64,000 bases of DNA from Bacteroidales bacterium (GCA_020052415.1 JAGVPB010000037.1:62001-126000), one strand, 5' to 3'; counted from the first letter of the stretch, positions 9,991 through 19,074 are shown. The notes: generated from the letters alone by a model not told the origin. Numbers and translations are program-made.

Positions 9991-10107
9991 TTAATTATCC
10001 AGTTTTTTTGAATTTTCAAAATCAACAGCGATATTGTAAAATTCTATTTCCTCAATTGCATCCAGTATATGCAGAACCCTTGCTTTATCTCCCTTTTTAC
10101 CTTGCAT
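9991..10107 (-). pseudogene. Truncated HEPN (DUF86-type) toxin remnant
   Basis: Directly downstream of the MNT nucleotidyltransferase and overlapping its stop by 11 bp is an ATG frame of 38 residues (begins MQGKKGDKARVLHILDAIEE). The pattern of a charged start followed by LHILDAIEEIEFYN resembles the first helix of DUF86 HEPN proteins, normally about 110-140 residues and encoded next to MNT genes. It stops at TAA 9991; downstream bases show no HEPN continuation, and the RxxxxH motif is absent. Identification rests mainly on position plus the short helix, so it is moderate. Confidence 0.5.
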
Positions 10108-10390
10108 AAATCAACACTTTCTCTTTAACTATAAAGGGTTGAATATGTTTTGACAATCCATTAGATGAAACGAGATCAACTTTTTTATTAAGGATTTTTT
10201 CAAGATCCAATTGCATTTGGATGAATTCAAGCCCGATAGGTTTGGAATAATCAAGGTCAACCAATATATCAATGTCACTATCCGGCTTTTCATTTCCCAC
10301 AGAAAAAGACCCGAACAGATAGGCCTTTTGTACAGGCTTATCCTTAAGGTATTTCCTGACAAGTTCAATATACTTTTCATTAAGTTTCAT
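10097..10390 (-). CDS. Minimal nucleotidyltransferase (MntA-like antitoxin)
   Basis: 97 residues. The nucleotidyltransferase motif AYLFGSFSVGNEKPDSDIDI matches GSxxxGxxxxxSDIDLLV, with a third acidic residue in KKVDLVSS. In MNT/HEPN modules this protein AMPylates and neutralises a HEPN RNase toxin. The partner here is reduced to a 38-residue stub overlapping the 3' end, so this is an antitoxin without a working toxin. A start 27 bp upstream exists, but MKLNEKYIELVRKYL is the usual N-terminus. Confidence 0.88.
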   Translation of the reverse strand: MKLNEKYIELVRKYLKDKPVQKAYLFGSFSVGNEKPDSDIDILVDLDYSKPIGLEFIQMQLDLEKILNKKVDLVSSNGLSKHIQPFIVKEKVLIYAR

Positions 10391-10499
10391 GATGTCAAAG
10401 ATAAAATATTTTTTCAAATGGGTTCAACTAATTGGAAAGGGCATGGGACTTTGAGCAAGGAAACTCAAACCAGTTAAGTGATGAATTAAAGTTATTAGA

Positions 10500-12596
10500 T
10501 TATTGTTTTACCATCTTTTTCATCACCAACCCCTTTTCCGTATGCATTTTTATAATATAAACCCCACTAGATAAATCACTTACATCAATTGTGTTTTTGT
10601 TGTTTTCAATTCTTTGGCTTTTAACCTGATTTCCTTGCATATTTATGATTTCTATGAAAGAAATATTAACACGTGGGAGTAGTTCGATATTCAAACAATC
10701 CTTTGTGGGGTTAGGAAAAAACTTTACGTTATTTTCAGTTATGATTTTTTCATTAACAGAAAATGAAATACCATTTTCATTGAATACACCCACTCCACCA
10801 TGTGTTGCAATCCATACTGTTCCGTTTTCATCAACAGTTATTGATTCAACGGTATTGTTTGGCAATCCTGAATTAGATGAAGTAAAATTAGACCAGTAAA
10901 TCCCATTATATCTTACTAATCCCTCATCAGACCCGATCCACACAACCCCGCACGAATCTGTTGCTATTGAATAGATTTCGCTTGTTCCCAACTCCATGGT
11001 ATATAATGTCCAATTTACCCCGTCAAATTTTGCCAGACCATAACCGGTACCAATCCACAAAATACCGCTGTCGGATTCAGCAATTGAAGTGATATAATCA
11101 GAAAGCAGTCCTGAATTTGAGGTGTTAAATATTGTCCAGTTCAACCCATCAAATTTTGCCAATCCTTCACTGGTCCCAATCCACTTTATTCCGTTTCCGT
11201 CAATCGCAATCGACGAAATGTAATTATTGGGTAGACCTGAATTCGAATTATCGTAAATAGTCCACTCATTACCGTCAAATTCGACTAATCCAAAGCTAAA
11301 GGTTCCTATCCATTTAATCCCGTTTTTGTCTATTTCAATTGAAGTTATTTGGCAGCTCGGTAAAAATGAATTCGATGTATCGTATACTGTCCAGTTAATT
11401 CCATCAAATGTTCTTAGTCCAGAGCAAGCCCCTATCCAGATCAAATTAGATCCCTCACCAGTAATGGAATAGATATAATTACTATTTAAGCCGCAATTGA
11501 AATTGTTGTAAGTAGTCAAATTCGTCCCATCAAATTTTGTTAATCCGCAACCATGTGTCCCCATCCAGATATTTCCAGATCCGTCAACCTCTGTTTTTAG
11601 GATATAGTTGCAAGGCAATCCTGAATTTGAGGTGTTGTATTGTATCCAGGTTGCTCCGTCGAATTTTACCAGTCCACCACCATAAGTTCCTATCCACAGT
11701 GTTTCATTTAAGTCAATAAACAGTGAAAGGACATTATTGTGAGGCAGCTCTGAATTTGTTGTATCGTAACTTGTCCAGCTTACTCCATCAAAAAGTGATA
11801 ATCCTCCCTCTGTCCCAATCCATTTCCTGTCATTCTCATCTATTATAACAGATGAAACATTGTTACTGGGTAAACCTGAATTTGAAGTTTTGTATGTTAT
11901 CCAATTATTTCCATCAAATTTTGCAAGACCTCCAATAGTTCCTATCCATATTATCCCATTATCATCAATTGTAATTGATCTTATATGATTTTCGGGCAAA
12001 CCCGAATTTGAAATATCATATGTTATCCAGTTAACACCATCAAATTTAGTTAATCCATCAAATGTACCTATCCATTTTGATCCATCATCATCAATGACTA
12101 TTGAGCTGATGTAACTGGATGGTAAACCTGAATTATACGGGAAATAATTAATCCAGTAAGTGCCATCAAACTTTGATAAGCCTCCAAGATAAGTTCCTAT
12201 CCATATAATTCCGTTTTCATCGATTGCCAATGACCCTATACTGTTCGTTGGTAATTCTGAGTTTGATTCATTAAACGTTATCCAGGTATTACCACCAAAT
12301 CTTGCTAAACCTCCATTTAAAGTACCAATCCAGGTATTACCACTTGGGTCAATGGCAATTTCAGTTGTGTAATTATCGGGCAATCCTGAATTTGTTTTAA
12401 GGTAAAAGGTTGGAACCCCGGTGGTTTTATTAAGTTTTACTAATCCTCCGGTTGTGCCTGCCCATATAAAATTGCCTTCTTCCGCTAAAGCATTAATTTC
12501 ATTCCCATTGGTGTAATTCAGCCATTGCGGGTTTTGAGTATTTACAACGCCTGCTAGGGATATCAATGCAACCAAGAATACAATTGATTTTTTCAT
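10500..12596 (-). CDS. Secreted Reg_prop beta-propeller protein with T9SS type A sorting domain
   Basis: 698 residues: signal peptide 1-20, then about 13 repeats of roughly 44 residues with the core ITSIAIDxNGIxWIGTxxGLAKFDGxNW (two-component regulator propeller repeats), separated by YxTSNSGLPNN linkers. A C-terminal T9SS sorting domain (about 620-698) carries FFPNPTKDCLNIE, SSGVYIIKMHTEKG and the terminal VMKKMVKQ. Unlike sensor kinases with the same propeller it has no kinase domain, so it is probably a surface or secreted binding protein. The repeats are similar at DNA level and open to recombination. Confidence 0.92.
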   Translation of the reverse strand: MKKSIVFLVALISLAGVVNTQNPQWLNYTNGNEINALAEEGNFIWAGTTGGLVKLNKTTGVPTFYLKTNSGLPDNYTTEIAIDPSGNTWIGTLNGGLARFGGNTWITFNESNSELPTNSIGSLAIDENGIIWIGTYLGGLSKFDGTYWINYFPYNSGLPSSYISSIVIDDDGSKWIGTFDGLTKFDGVNWITYDISNSGLPENHIRSITIDDNGIIWIGTIGGLAKFDGNNWITYKTSNSGLPSNNVSSVIIDENDRKWIGTEGGLSLFDGVSWTSYDTTNSELPHNNVLSLFIDLNETLWIGTYGGGLVKFDGATWIQYNTSNSGLPCNYILKTEVDGSGNIWMGTHGCGLTKFDGTNLTTYNNFNCGLNSNYIYSITGEGSNLIWIGACSGLRTFDGINWTVYDTSNSFLPSCQITSIEIDKNGIKWIGTFSFGLVEFDGNEWTIYDNSNSGLPNNYISSIAIDGNGIKWIGTSEGLAKFDGLNWTIFNTSNSGLLSDYITSIAESDSGILWIGTGYGLAKFDGVNWTLYTMELGTSEIYSIATDSCGVVWIGSDEGLVRYNGIYWSNFTSSNSGLPNNTVESITVDENGTVWIATHGGVGVFNENGISFSVNEKIITENNVKFFPNPTKDCLNIELLPRVNISFIEIINMQGNQVKSQRIENNKNTIDVSDLSSGVYIIKMHTEKGLVMKKMVKQ

Positions 12597-12646
12597 AAGG
12601 CCTTATTTTTAAAAAGAACTTTCATTCATTTAGTTGGTTATTTGTA

Positions 12647-12654
12647 CAAAGTTA
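12647..12654 (-). promoter_or_regulatory. -7 element (TAACTTTG) for the Reg_prop gene
   Basis: Exact TAnnTTTG on the minus strand, 50 bp before the ATG at 12596. A TTG lies 22 bp further upstream as a possible -33 element. Confidence 0.55.
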
Positions 12655-12914
12655 TAATAATTATTTGCTGGTTTTGCAAATACTTTTATGAAAGAAGATA
12701 ATATTTTTATCTGCTATACATTAATCCAACGTGTAAAAACAGCAAATAAAGGTTGAATAATCAATGAGAAGTAATATTTTACAATTCATTAATAGTAATT
12801 TTTCTCTGCGCCCCACCAAATTTCCGGACAAAATATTGCCGTACTTAAACAAATTATTGCCGCACATCCATTCCACAGTTTTTCCTATTTTCGTACAAAT
12901 TAAATCACTCAGTC
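12655..12914. other. Divergent intergenic region between the Reg_prop gene and recQ
   Basis: AT-rich, with no ORF resembling a protein and no repeat array. It contains the -33 region of the Reg_prop promoter. Near 12886 is TATTTTCG, one mismatch from TAnnTTTG, a candidate promoter for recQ. Confidence 0.4.
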
Positions 12915-12962
12915 ATTAATAAGATATTACTGAAATACTGGGGTCATTCATCCTTCAGGCCT

Positions 12963-14819
12963 ATGCAGGAGGAAATCATCAATTCAGTGATGAGCGGAAA
13001 AGATACGCTTGCCCTGTTGCCAACCGGAGGCGGAAAATCAATTTGCTTCCAGGTACCCGCAATGGCTATGGACGGCCTGTGTATCGTGATCACACCGCTT
13101 ATCGCCCTGATGAAAGACCAGGTTGAAAACCTGAAAAAGAAGGGCATCAAAGCTATGGCCATTTATTCGGGTATGCACCACGATGAAATCGAGCTTGCCA
13201 TCAACAATTGCGTTTATAATGATGTAAAGTTTCTCTATCTGTCTCCAGAAAGGCTCGAAACGGACCTGATAAAAATGAATGTCTCCCGCATGAAAATCTG
13301 CCTTCTTGCGGTTGATGAGGCGCACTGCATATCGCAATGGGGTTATGATTTCCGTCCCTCCTATCTGAGGATCGCTGAATTCCGGGATCTGATTCCCGGG
13401 ATTCCTGTATTGGCGCTTACTGCAACTGCCACTAAAGAAGTAACTTCAGATATCCAGGAGAAACTTACGTTTAAAGTTCCGAATCCATTTCTACAGAGTT
13501 TCGAGCGAAAAAACCTTACCTATGTCGTTTTACATGAAGAAAACAAGCTGAACCGGCTTTTAAAAATCGTGAACAATCTTAAAGGCAGCGGAATAGTTTA
13601 TTTGCGAAACAGGAGGAGAACAGTTGAAATAGCCGAATTCCTTAAAAAAAACAACATAAATGCAGGGGCCTATCATGCCGGCCTCGACAGGGCGAACAGA
13701 GACCACAGGCAGAATGCATGGATGTCGGGTGAAATGCGTGTGATCGTCGCCACCAATGCTTTCGGAATGGGGATAGATAAACCGAATGTCCGTTTTGTAG
13801 TACATCTCGATATCCCCGACAGCCTCGAAGCCTATTTTCAGGAAGGAGGCCGTGCCGGCCGAGACGGAAAGGATTCTTATGCTGTTCTGCTGGTTGAAAA
13901 AGCCGATCTGATGGATGCCGGCAATTTCATGCTGTTGCGGTTTCCTGAGATGAAAGTGATAAGGCAGGTGTATCAAGCTCTCGGAAATTTTTTCCAGATC
14001 GCAATAGGAAGCGGAAAGGATGCCAGCTTCGACTTTAACCTTGCCACCTTCTCGAACAATTACAATTTGAAACCTCAAACGGTTTATAATTCCCTCAGGT
14101 TCCTCGAAAAGGAAGGTTATTTTCAAATCAATGAACTTTCAGATGGCGAATCTAAAGTTTTCTTTAAATCGTCGAAGGAAGATTTGTACAAATTCCAGGT
14201 TGAAAAAGTAAAATACGACAAATTTCTAAAGGTGCTTCTTCGGTCATACAGCGGGATATTCACTGAGTTTGTGAAAATAAATGAGGAGGAGATCGGTCAG
14301 AGAGCGGAACTAAGCCGTGAAGATGTTGAAAAATACTTGTCCGAAATCGAAAAATACCAGGTACTCACCTACATCAGGCGTAAATCCCAACCTCAGATCA
14401 CTTACCTGACCGGTCGTATTGATGCGAAGGACCTTTATATTTCACCCGACAATTACAGACACCGGAAAGCAGAGGCCGAAAAACGGCTTCAGGCTGTCAT
14501 TGGTTACGTCAAAAATAACCGTGATTGCAGAAGTCTTCAGTTACTTGCCTATTTTAATGAGCTAAATGCTAAACGCTGCGGTAAATGCGACGTATGTATC
14601 GAAAGAAACAAAGTTGAGCTTAGCGAAATAGAATTCGAAACAATCACAAACCGTATAAAACAACTTCTGATCGAAAAGTCCCGGACGGCTGAAGAAATTG
14701 CAACACAATTGAACAATGTGAACGAAGATAAAGTTATTAAAGTAATTCAGTTGCTTCTCGACAATAATCAGGTTATTTATTCTGAACATGGAAAACTCAA
14801 TATGACAACCTTGTTGTAA
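12963..14819 (+). CDS. recQ: RecQ-family ATP-dependent DNA helicase
   Basis: 618 residues from the first ATG. Walker [10 protein letters not shown] (about 18-26), DEAH box [17 protein letters not shown], helicase C domain with [19 protein letters not shown] and [10 protein letters not shown], then an RQC zinc site ([10 protein letters not shown] and KRCGKCDVC) and a C-terminal winged helix. It is a 3'-5' helicase for recombination and fork repair. The bases before this ATG encode, in frame and without a stop from 12849, [16 protein letters not shown], which is the conserved RecQ motif 0. Translation therefore probably begins upstream at a non-ATG codon such as ATT 12915; the coordinates given are the conservative ones. 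Confidence 0.93.
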   Translation: MQEEIINSVMSGKDTLALLPTGGGKSICFQVPAMAMDGLCIVITPLIALMKDQVENLKKKGIKAMAIYSGMHHDEIELAINNCVYNDVKFLYLSPERLETDLIKMNVSRMKICLLAVDEAHCISQWGYDFRPSYLRIAEFRDLIPGIPVLALTATATKEVTSDIQEKLTFKVPNPFLQSFERKNLTYVVLHEENKLNRLLKIVNNLKGSGIVYLRNRRRTVEIAEFLKKNNINAGAYHAGLDRANRDHRQNAWMSGEMRVIVATNAFGMGIDKPNVRFVVHLDIPDSLEAYFQEGGRAGRDGKDSYAVLLVEKADLMDAGNFMLLRFPEMKVIRQVYQALGNFFQIAIGSGKDASFDFNLATFSNNYNLKPQTVYNSLRFLEKEGYFQINELSDGESKVFFKSSKEDLYKFQVEKVKYDKFLKVLLRSYSGIFTEFVKINEEEIGQRAELSREDVEKYLSEIEKYQVLTYIRRKSQPQITYLTGRIDAKDLYISPDNYRHRKAEAEKRLQAVIGYVKNNRDCRSLQLLAYFNELNAKRCGKCDVCIERNKVELSEIEFETITNRIKQLLIEKSRTAEEIATQLNNVNEDKVIKVIQLLLDNNQVIYSEHGKLNMTTLL

Positions 14820-14870
14820 AAACAATAGACTTAATTTTGCGGAAATCAAAAAGTAAAAAACGAAAGTAGA

Positions 14871-15148
14871 ATGAAATCATTTATTCAAGTATTATTTGCC
14901 CTGATTATCATTACAGGCTTGCCGATGATGGAAAACTTGTACTGGCCGGGCCTTTCCTCGATGATGGTGATCTGAAAGGTGTTTATGTATTCAATGTAAC
15001 TACATTAGAAGAAGCCAAGGCACTTACCGAAAGCGATCCGACGCTACAGGCGGGCAGGTTTGTTATGGAACTTCATCCCTGGTACGGTTCTGCAAGTCTG
15101 ATGAAGATTAATGAGATGCATAAACAGATTCAAAAAGAAAGAATTTAG
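14871..15148 (+). pseudogene. Broken YciI-family protein gene
   Basis: An ATG at 14871 opens a signal-peptide-like frame (MKSFIQVLFALIIITGLP), but the conserved YciI core lies in a different frame from about 14921: DDGKLVLAGPFLDDGDLKG, then YVFNVTTLEEAKALTESDP and AGRFVMELHPWYGSA, to TAG 15148. The length (278 nt) is not a multiple of three. The N-terminal half of the domain normally found between the signal peptide and AGPF is missing, so an internal deletion with a frame change is the simplest explanation. Secreted YciI-like proteins of this form occur in Bacteroidota; function unknown. Confidence 0.7.
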
Positions 15149-15206
15149 ACCGGCTCTTGTGTGCAATTTATACAATATGGATAGACTCTTTCAATCAAAA
15201 AATTGG

Positions 15207-15214
15207 TAATTTTG
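15207..15214 (+). promoter_or_regulatory. -7 element (TAATTTTG) 4 bp before a small ORF
   Basis: Exact TAnnTTTG. A start site about 7 bp downstream would coincide with the ATG at 15219, implying a leaderless transcript or initiation at a later Met. Confidence 0.4.
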
Positions 15215-15218
15215 TTTC

Positions 15219-15389
15219 ATGAAACAAATTGACAAAATCAAAAGACAGCGATTTGAAACTGAGATGAAAATCATAAACCTGGAAGAACGGCAGAAGCGTC
15301 ACAAGTTAACCAAAAATGAGGAAAAGGAGCTTGAATTCCTTAATAAAAAGAAAGCTGAGTTTGACAATAGAATAGAATCACTAACCTAA
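15219..15389 (+). CDS. Small charged helical protein, 56 residues
   Basis: Not a recognised family. It starts MKQIDKIKRQRFETEMKIIN and is rich in Lys, Glu and Arg with a heptad-like pattern, so a single long helix or short coiled coil is likely. It ends 12 bp before the DUF302 gene in the same direction, so the two are probably co-transcribed. Base composition is like that of the surrounding coding DNA. Confidence 0.6.
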   Translation: MKQIDKIKRQRFETEMKIINLEERQKRHKLTKNEEKELEFLNKKKAEFDNRIESLT

Positions 15390-15401
15390 AATATTTCTGA
15401 A

Positions 15402-15788
15402 ATGAATTACTATTTAAGCAAAACTGTAAAAGCCGGATTCACCGGCACCATTGAAAAAGTTACCGCACTCTTAAAAGAAGAAGGGTTTGGTGTTCTCACC
15501 GAAATTGATGTAAAGGAAACTCTTAAGCAAAAACTTGATGTTGATTACAAGCCTTATATAATCCTCGGTGCCTGTAATCCGCACATTGCGTTAAGGGCCT
15601 TTCAGTCGGAAGATAAAATCGGAACTTTGCTTCCCTGCAATGTTACGGTTATTGATCAGGGGAAGGGGAATATAGAAGTTGCCATTATGGATGCCGTTAC
15701 TCTGATGAGCGCTATAGGTAATCCGGAGCTTGAATTACTTGCTTCTGAAGTTTCTGAGAAAATGGAAAGAATACTTGTGAAATTATAA
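15402..15788 (+). CDS. DUF302 domain protein
   Basis: 128 residues made up entirely of a DUF302 domain: AGFTGTIEKVTALLKEEGFGVLTEIDV, YIILGACNPHIALRAFQSE and GTLLPCNVTVIDQGKGNIEV. The Cys of GACNP and the Cys of LLPCN are characteristic; metal or thiol chemistry has been suggested but no reaction is established. There is no signal peptide, so it is probably cytoplasmic. It is convergent with the NifU-like gene. Confidence 0.9.
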   Translation: MNYYLSKTVKAGFTGTIEKVTALLKEEGFGVLTEIDVKETLKQKLDVDYKPYIILGACNPHIALRAFQSEDKIGTLLPCNVTVIDQGKGNIEVAIMDAVTLMSAIGNPELELLASEVSEKMERILVKL

Positions 15789-15875
15789 AGCGGATAAAAA
15801 AAATTCCCCATCGACCAAAATACTGTTAATTGAAAATTCTTAAATCACCTTAAAACAATGAGTGTGATTATATGA

Positions 15876-16127
15876 CTACATATTAACTGCTTCTACGGAC
15901 CTGATTTCGGGTACGGCTTTTTTGACCGCGGATTCCACGCCGTTTTTAAGTGTCATAATACTATATGGGCACGAACCACATGCGCCGAGCAGTTCCACAT
16001 TGACAACATTATCGCTTGTGAGTTCGATAAAATGAATATCCCCGCCGTCCTGCTGAAGATATGGCCGTATCTGCTGAATAACATTTTCAACCTTGCCTTT
16101 TAGTTCAGTTCTTTTCTCGTCAGTCAT
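15876..16127 (-). CDS. NifU-like C-terminal domain iron-sulfur scaffold protein
   Basis: 83 residues starting MTDEKRTELKGKVENVIQQI. It contains YLQQDGGDIHFIELT and the CxxC motif GACGSCPYSIMTLKNGVE that binds a 4Fe-4S cluster in Nfu proteins. It lies 13 bp after mrp on the same strand, pairing a cluster scaffold with a cluster-carrier ATPase. An in-frame ATG at 16187 lies inside mrp and was not used. Confidence 0.93.
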   Translation of the reverse strand: MTDEKRTELKGKVENVIQQIRPYLQQDGGDIHFIELTSDNVVNVELLGACGSCPYSIMTLKNGVESAVKKAVPEIRSVEAVNM

Positions 16128-16140
16128 ATAATAAAGTTTA

Positions 16141-17244
16141 TTAGCTGTATTTAATTTCAACAATTTGTGTCGGATCCAGGTTGGCATTTCTTATGGCCAC
16201 CTGCTGAGCAACATTTTGAGCCAGTGCATGAAATGCTTCACTTATTAAAGTTCCATCCTCCATAGCGATCGGGCTTCCGGCATCACCTGATTCACGAATG
16301 CCTTGCACAATAGGTATCTGTCCTAACAACTCAACATTCGATTCCAGGGCAAGTTTCTTCCCACCTTCCTTACCAAAAATGTAATATTTATTTTCCGGTA
16401 ATTCTGCCGGTGTGAACCATGACATATTTTCCACAAGCCCGAGTATGGGAACCTTAATCTCTTTCTGAGTAAACATGTTGAAGGCTTTACGTGCGTCGGC
16501 AAGTGCCACCTCCTGAGGTGTGGTTACTATAATCGCTCCGGTAACAGGCAGGGTTTGAACCATTGTGAGATGGATATCACCGGTTCCCGGAGGCAAATCA
16601 ATAATAAAATAATCCAGCTCGCCCCATTCAGTGTCGTTGATCAACTGGTTCAGCGCGTTTGTCGCCATAACTCCTCTCCAGATCAATGCCTGTTCCGGTT
16701 TCACAAAAAAGCCAATAGACAAAAGTTTAATGCCATATTTTTCAATAGGCAAAATTTTTGTCTTACCATCCACATCTTTGCCGAGAGGTTGAGCGCCGAT
16801 CAGGTCAAACATAATTGGAACCGATGGGCCATATATATCCGCATCCAGTAACCCGACACGGGCACCGGTTTTTGAAAGCGCAATTGCAAGGTTGGCAGCA
16901 ATCGTTGATTTGCCAACACCGCCTTTTCCTGAAGCAACTGCAATGATATTCTTAACTCCCTGCAACAGCTTTTCAGTTTCTTTTCTTTTGGTCGAAACTT
17001 TAGATTCCATCCTCACATTCACCACATATCCAGTACCGACATATTGGTTTATCGCATCAAGGCAATCCTGTTTAATCTTATTTTTTAATGGGCAGGCCGG
17101 AGTCGTTAAAACTACATCGAATCCGATTTCATTTCCCTCAACCTGAACATTGGCGATCATATTCAAAGTAACCAGGTCCTTCTTCAGGTCGGGATCATTC
17201 ACATGCCGTAACGCATCTAATATTTTCTCTTTTGTAGCACTCAT
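16141..17244 (-). CDS. Mrp/ApbC-type P-loop ATPase, iron-sulfur cluster carrier
   Basis: 367 residues. N-terminal FeS-assembly P domain (DUF59; about 1-80, DALRHVNDPDLKKDL and TTPACPLKN), then the deviant Walker A SGKGGVGKSTIAANLA (about 106-120), GLLDADIYGPSVP and FIIDLPPGTGDIHL. The segment after VENMSW reads FTPAELPENKYYIFGKEGG, so the CxxC that binds the bridging cluster in E. coli Mrp is absent. It forms an operon with the NifU-like gene. Confidence 0.95.
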   Translation of the reverse strand: MSATKEKILDALRHVNDPDLKKDLVTLNMIANVQVEGNEIGFDVVLTTPACPLKNKIKQDCLDAINQYVGTGYVVNVRMESKVSTKRKETEKLLQGVKNIIAVASGKGGVGKSTIAANLAIALSKTGARVGLLDADIYGPSVPIMFDLIGAQPLGKDVDGKTKILPIEKYGIKLLSIGFFVKPEQALIWRGVMATNALNQLINDTEWGELDYFIIDLPPGTGDIHLTMVQTLPVTGAIIVTTPQEVALADARKAFNMFTQKEIKVPILGLVENMSWFTPAELPENKYYIFGKEGGKKLALESNVELLGQIPIVQGIRESGDAGSPIAMEDGTLISEAFHALAQNVAQQVAIRNANLDPTQIVEIKYS

Positions 17245-17374
17245 TTACTTAATAATAAGACTTTGTAAAAATAAACAAATCTGCAAGCCAAACGATTTGG
17301 TCAGATTTAAAATTATTCTAAAAACATTTGCAGGGTCAGGGGGAAATTCTATTGAAAAACCTGTTATTCAACAG

Positions 17375-17671
17375 TTAATCGTCCTCAACGAAAACAAAAA
17401 CATCCTCGTTGTCTTTTTTCATCAAATATTTTTCGCGCGCAAATTTTTCGAGAGCGGCTGTATCGTTTCTGAGGATTCGCAATTCTGTACTATCGCTGTG
17501 AAACTCTTCGTTGTAAAAAACTTCCTTTTCATTAAGATCCTTTATGGCCGAAATCAGCTCAAACTGATTAATGACACTGTTCCTGTCGAAAAACATCATC
17601 CATATAAGGAAAACCAGAATGGTGGCAATCCACTTGTTTTTCAGATATTGCGGAACATTTGAAAGATTCAT
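17375..17671 (-). CDS. Septum formation initiator family protein (FtsB/DivIC)
   Basis: 98 residues: short cytoplasmic N-terminus, one membrane helix (WIATILVFLIWMMFF, about 14-28), then a coiled coil (FELISAIKDLNEKEVFYNEE) and ALEKFAREKYLMKKDNEDVFVF, the typical DivIC/FtsB ending. It should act in the divisome complex with FtsL and FtsQ. A TAACTTTG promoter element is 20 bp upstream. Confidence 0.93.
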   Translation of the reverse strand: MNLSNVPQYLKNKWIATILVFLIWMMFFDRNSVINQFELISAIKDLNEKEVFYNEEFHSDSTELRILRNDTAALEKFAREKYLMKKDNEDVFVFVEDD

Positions 17672-17690
17672 AATAAAATAAATTAACTTA

Positions 17691-17698
17691 CAAAGTTA
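17691..17698 (-). promoter_or_regulatory. -7 element (TAACTTTG) for ftsB/divIC
   Basis: Exact TAnnTTTG on the minus strand, 19 bp before the ATG. Confidence 0.6.
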
Positions 17699-17766
17699 AA
17701 TAGCAAACGACTATCTTTATCGGGAGATTGTAGTTTTTATTAAAAATAGATTGTTCATAACGGATT

Positions 17767-17850
17767 GGTTCGAGGTTCAAGGTTCAAGGTTCAAGGTTGC
17801 TGGTTACTCGTTACTGGTTACTCGTTACTGGTTACTCGTTACTGGTTATT
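17767..17850. repeat. Heptamer array, 12 contiguous 7-bp units
   Basis: Exactly 84 bp in phase: four GGTTCRA units, one GGTTGCT, then alternating GGTTACT and CGTTACT, ending GGTTATT. The first bases of the unit are constant and the last vary. It fills the gap between divIC and nadD with no spacer. Confidence 0.9.
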
Positions 17851-17890
17851 ATGAATGATGTCAGGAAAAAAATGATATCTTCTTATTCTT

Positions 17891-18000
17891 CTGCTGCTAC
17901 TGTCGCTGCCACTGCTGCTGCTACATCACTCTATTTCCCCTATTTCCCCTTTTCCATTATTCCATTATTCCACTGTTAAATTATTCCATTATTCCAATCC
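17891..18000. repeat. Triplet (GCT/ACT) and octamer (TTCCATTA) low-complexity tract
   Basis: 17891-17928 is a run of CTG/CTA/ACT/GCC triplets. 17931-17952 repeats CTATTTCCC. 17953-17998 holds TTCCATTA-type octamers. Similar triplet and octamer tracts recur at 56157-56215 and 56381-56412. Together with the heptamer array it fills the 355-bp gap before nadD. Confidence 0.75.
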
Positions 18001-18026
18001 TCCCATTTCACCCCAAAATCTCATGA

Positions 18027-18605
18027 CTATTCATAAAAGTGCATTTCCTTTATATACTCCCAAACCTTAGGTGGAAGCAGGTAACGAATATCTTTTTTTT
18101 CATGAATTGCCTGTCGGATGAAAGTTGAGGTTATTTGCATTAAGGGTGTATCGAATATTTTCACGCTGGAGTGATTGTCGTATTTGCTTCCAGGAAAGCC
18201 AGGCCGCGAATAAACATACATCTGGTAAAGCTCAAGCAGGCGATCAGGATTTTTCCATTTATCGAATGTGGGTAATTGGTCGGAACCGGTAAGCAAGACA
18301 AACTTTTTATCAGGATACTTCTCCTCAAGATAAGTCAATGTATCAATGGTATAGGAGGGTTTGGGCATCCTGAACTCAATATCGCTTACCTGGAAACGGG
18401 CATCATCTTCCACCGCTATCCTGACCAAAGCAAGGCGGTGATGGTCTGCCAAAAGGGATTTCTTTTCCTTGAAAGGATTCTGGGGTGAAACCACAAACCA
18501 CACTTTATCAATATCTGTAAACTCCACAAACCAGCTTGCAATAACCAAATGCCCGATGTGAACGGGATTGAAGGAGCCGAAGAAGAGGCCGATTTTTTGC
18601 GACAT
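18027..18605 (-). CDS. nadD: Nicotinate-nucleotide adenylyltransferase
   Basis: 192 residues starting MSQKIGLFFGSFNPVHIGH, with the nucleotidyltransferase HxGH motif (VHIGH) at about 15-19 and the C-terminal SxTxxR motif as ITSTFIRQAI. NadD adenylates nicotinate mononucleotide to deamido-NAD in NAD synthesis. FFGSFNPVHIGHL and KFVLLTGSDQLPTFDKW are family-typical. An in-frame ATG 27 bases upstream lacks support. Confidence 0.97.
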   Translation of the reverse strand: MSQKIGLFFGSFNPVHIGHLVIASWFVEFTDIDKVWFVVSPQNPFKEKKSLLADHHRLALVRIAVEDDARFQVSDIEFRMPKPSYTIDTLTYLEEKYPDKKFVLLTGSDQLPTFDKWKNPDRLLELYQMYVYSRPGFPGSKYDNHSSVKIFDTPLMQITSTFIRQAIHEKKDIRYLLPPKVWEYIKEMHFYE

Positions 18606-18687
18606 TTGTATGTAGCTTAAATTTTTATCCAACAGAACCTATACAAGTAAAAACAATATGACAAAACCATCTTGAATTTATAAATAA

Positions 18688-19074
18688 TCATTCCCAATAA
18701 GCAAACTTGTAATTGCTTAATATAGAGGAATCTTTTGTTATTAATTCGATATTATTTAGTGAAGCCTGCGCGGTTATTATCCTGTCAAAAGGATCGCGAG
18801 TCCATTTATGTTTTATTGCTTCAATAATAATCTCAATAAAACTATCATTCGATTCCTTTAAGCCAATGTCCTTATTTAATGTTTTGATAATCTTATCAGG
18901 ACCTTCTTTAATCTTGCTGATTTCAAACAAGTACTGCAGTTCAAGCCTTACAACCGGAGAAATATATAAATCGTTTTTTCGGATTTTTTCAAGGACCTTC
19001 TCACTAAACAATTCGGTCTTCCCGGTGTAAAGCCAAACAACGACGTGTGTGTCAATAAATATTACATTTTCCAT
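18688..19074 (-). CDS. vapC: VapC-type PIN-domain RNase toxin
   Basis: 128 residues. The PIN acidic residues are visible: Asp 8 in IFIDTHVVVWLY, Glu in VRLELQYLFE, and the pair in WTRDPFDRIITAQAS. The toxin therefore keeps its catalytic set and looks intact. VapC proteins cut RNA, often tRNA. It overlaps the upstream antitoxin gene by 13 bp, typical of translationally coupled type II modules. Confidence 0.93.
   Translation of the reverse strand: MENVIFIDTHVVVWLYTGKTELFSEKVLEKIRKNDLYISPVVRLELQYLFEISKIKEGPDKIIKTLNKDIGLKESNDSFIEIIIEAIKHKWTRDPFDRIITAQASLNNIELITKDSSILSNYKFAYWE

Noticed and set aside
13560-14126. 188-codon reverse frame within recQ
   Set aside because: Antisense shadow of a confident helicase gene; no family pattern.
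17251-17374. Additional gene between mrp and divIC
   Set aside because: No start with family-like sequence on either strand.
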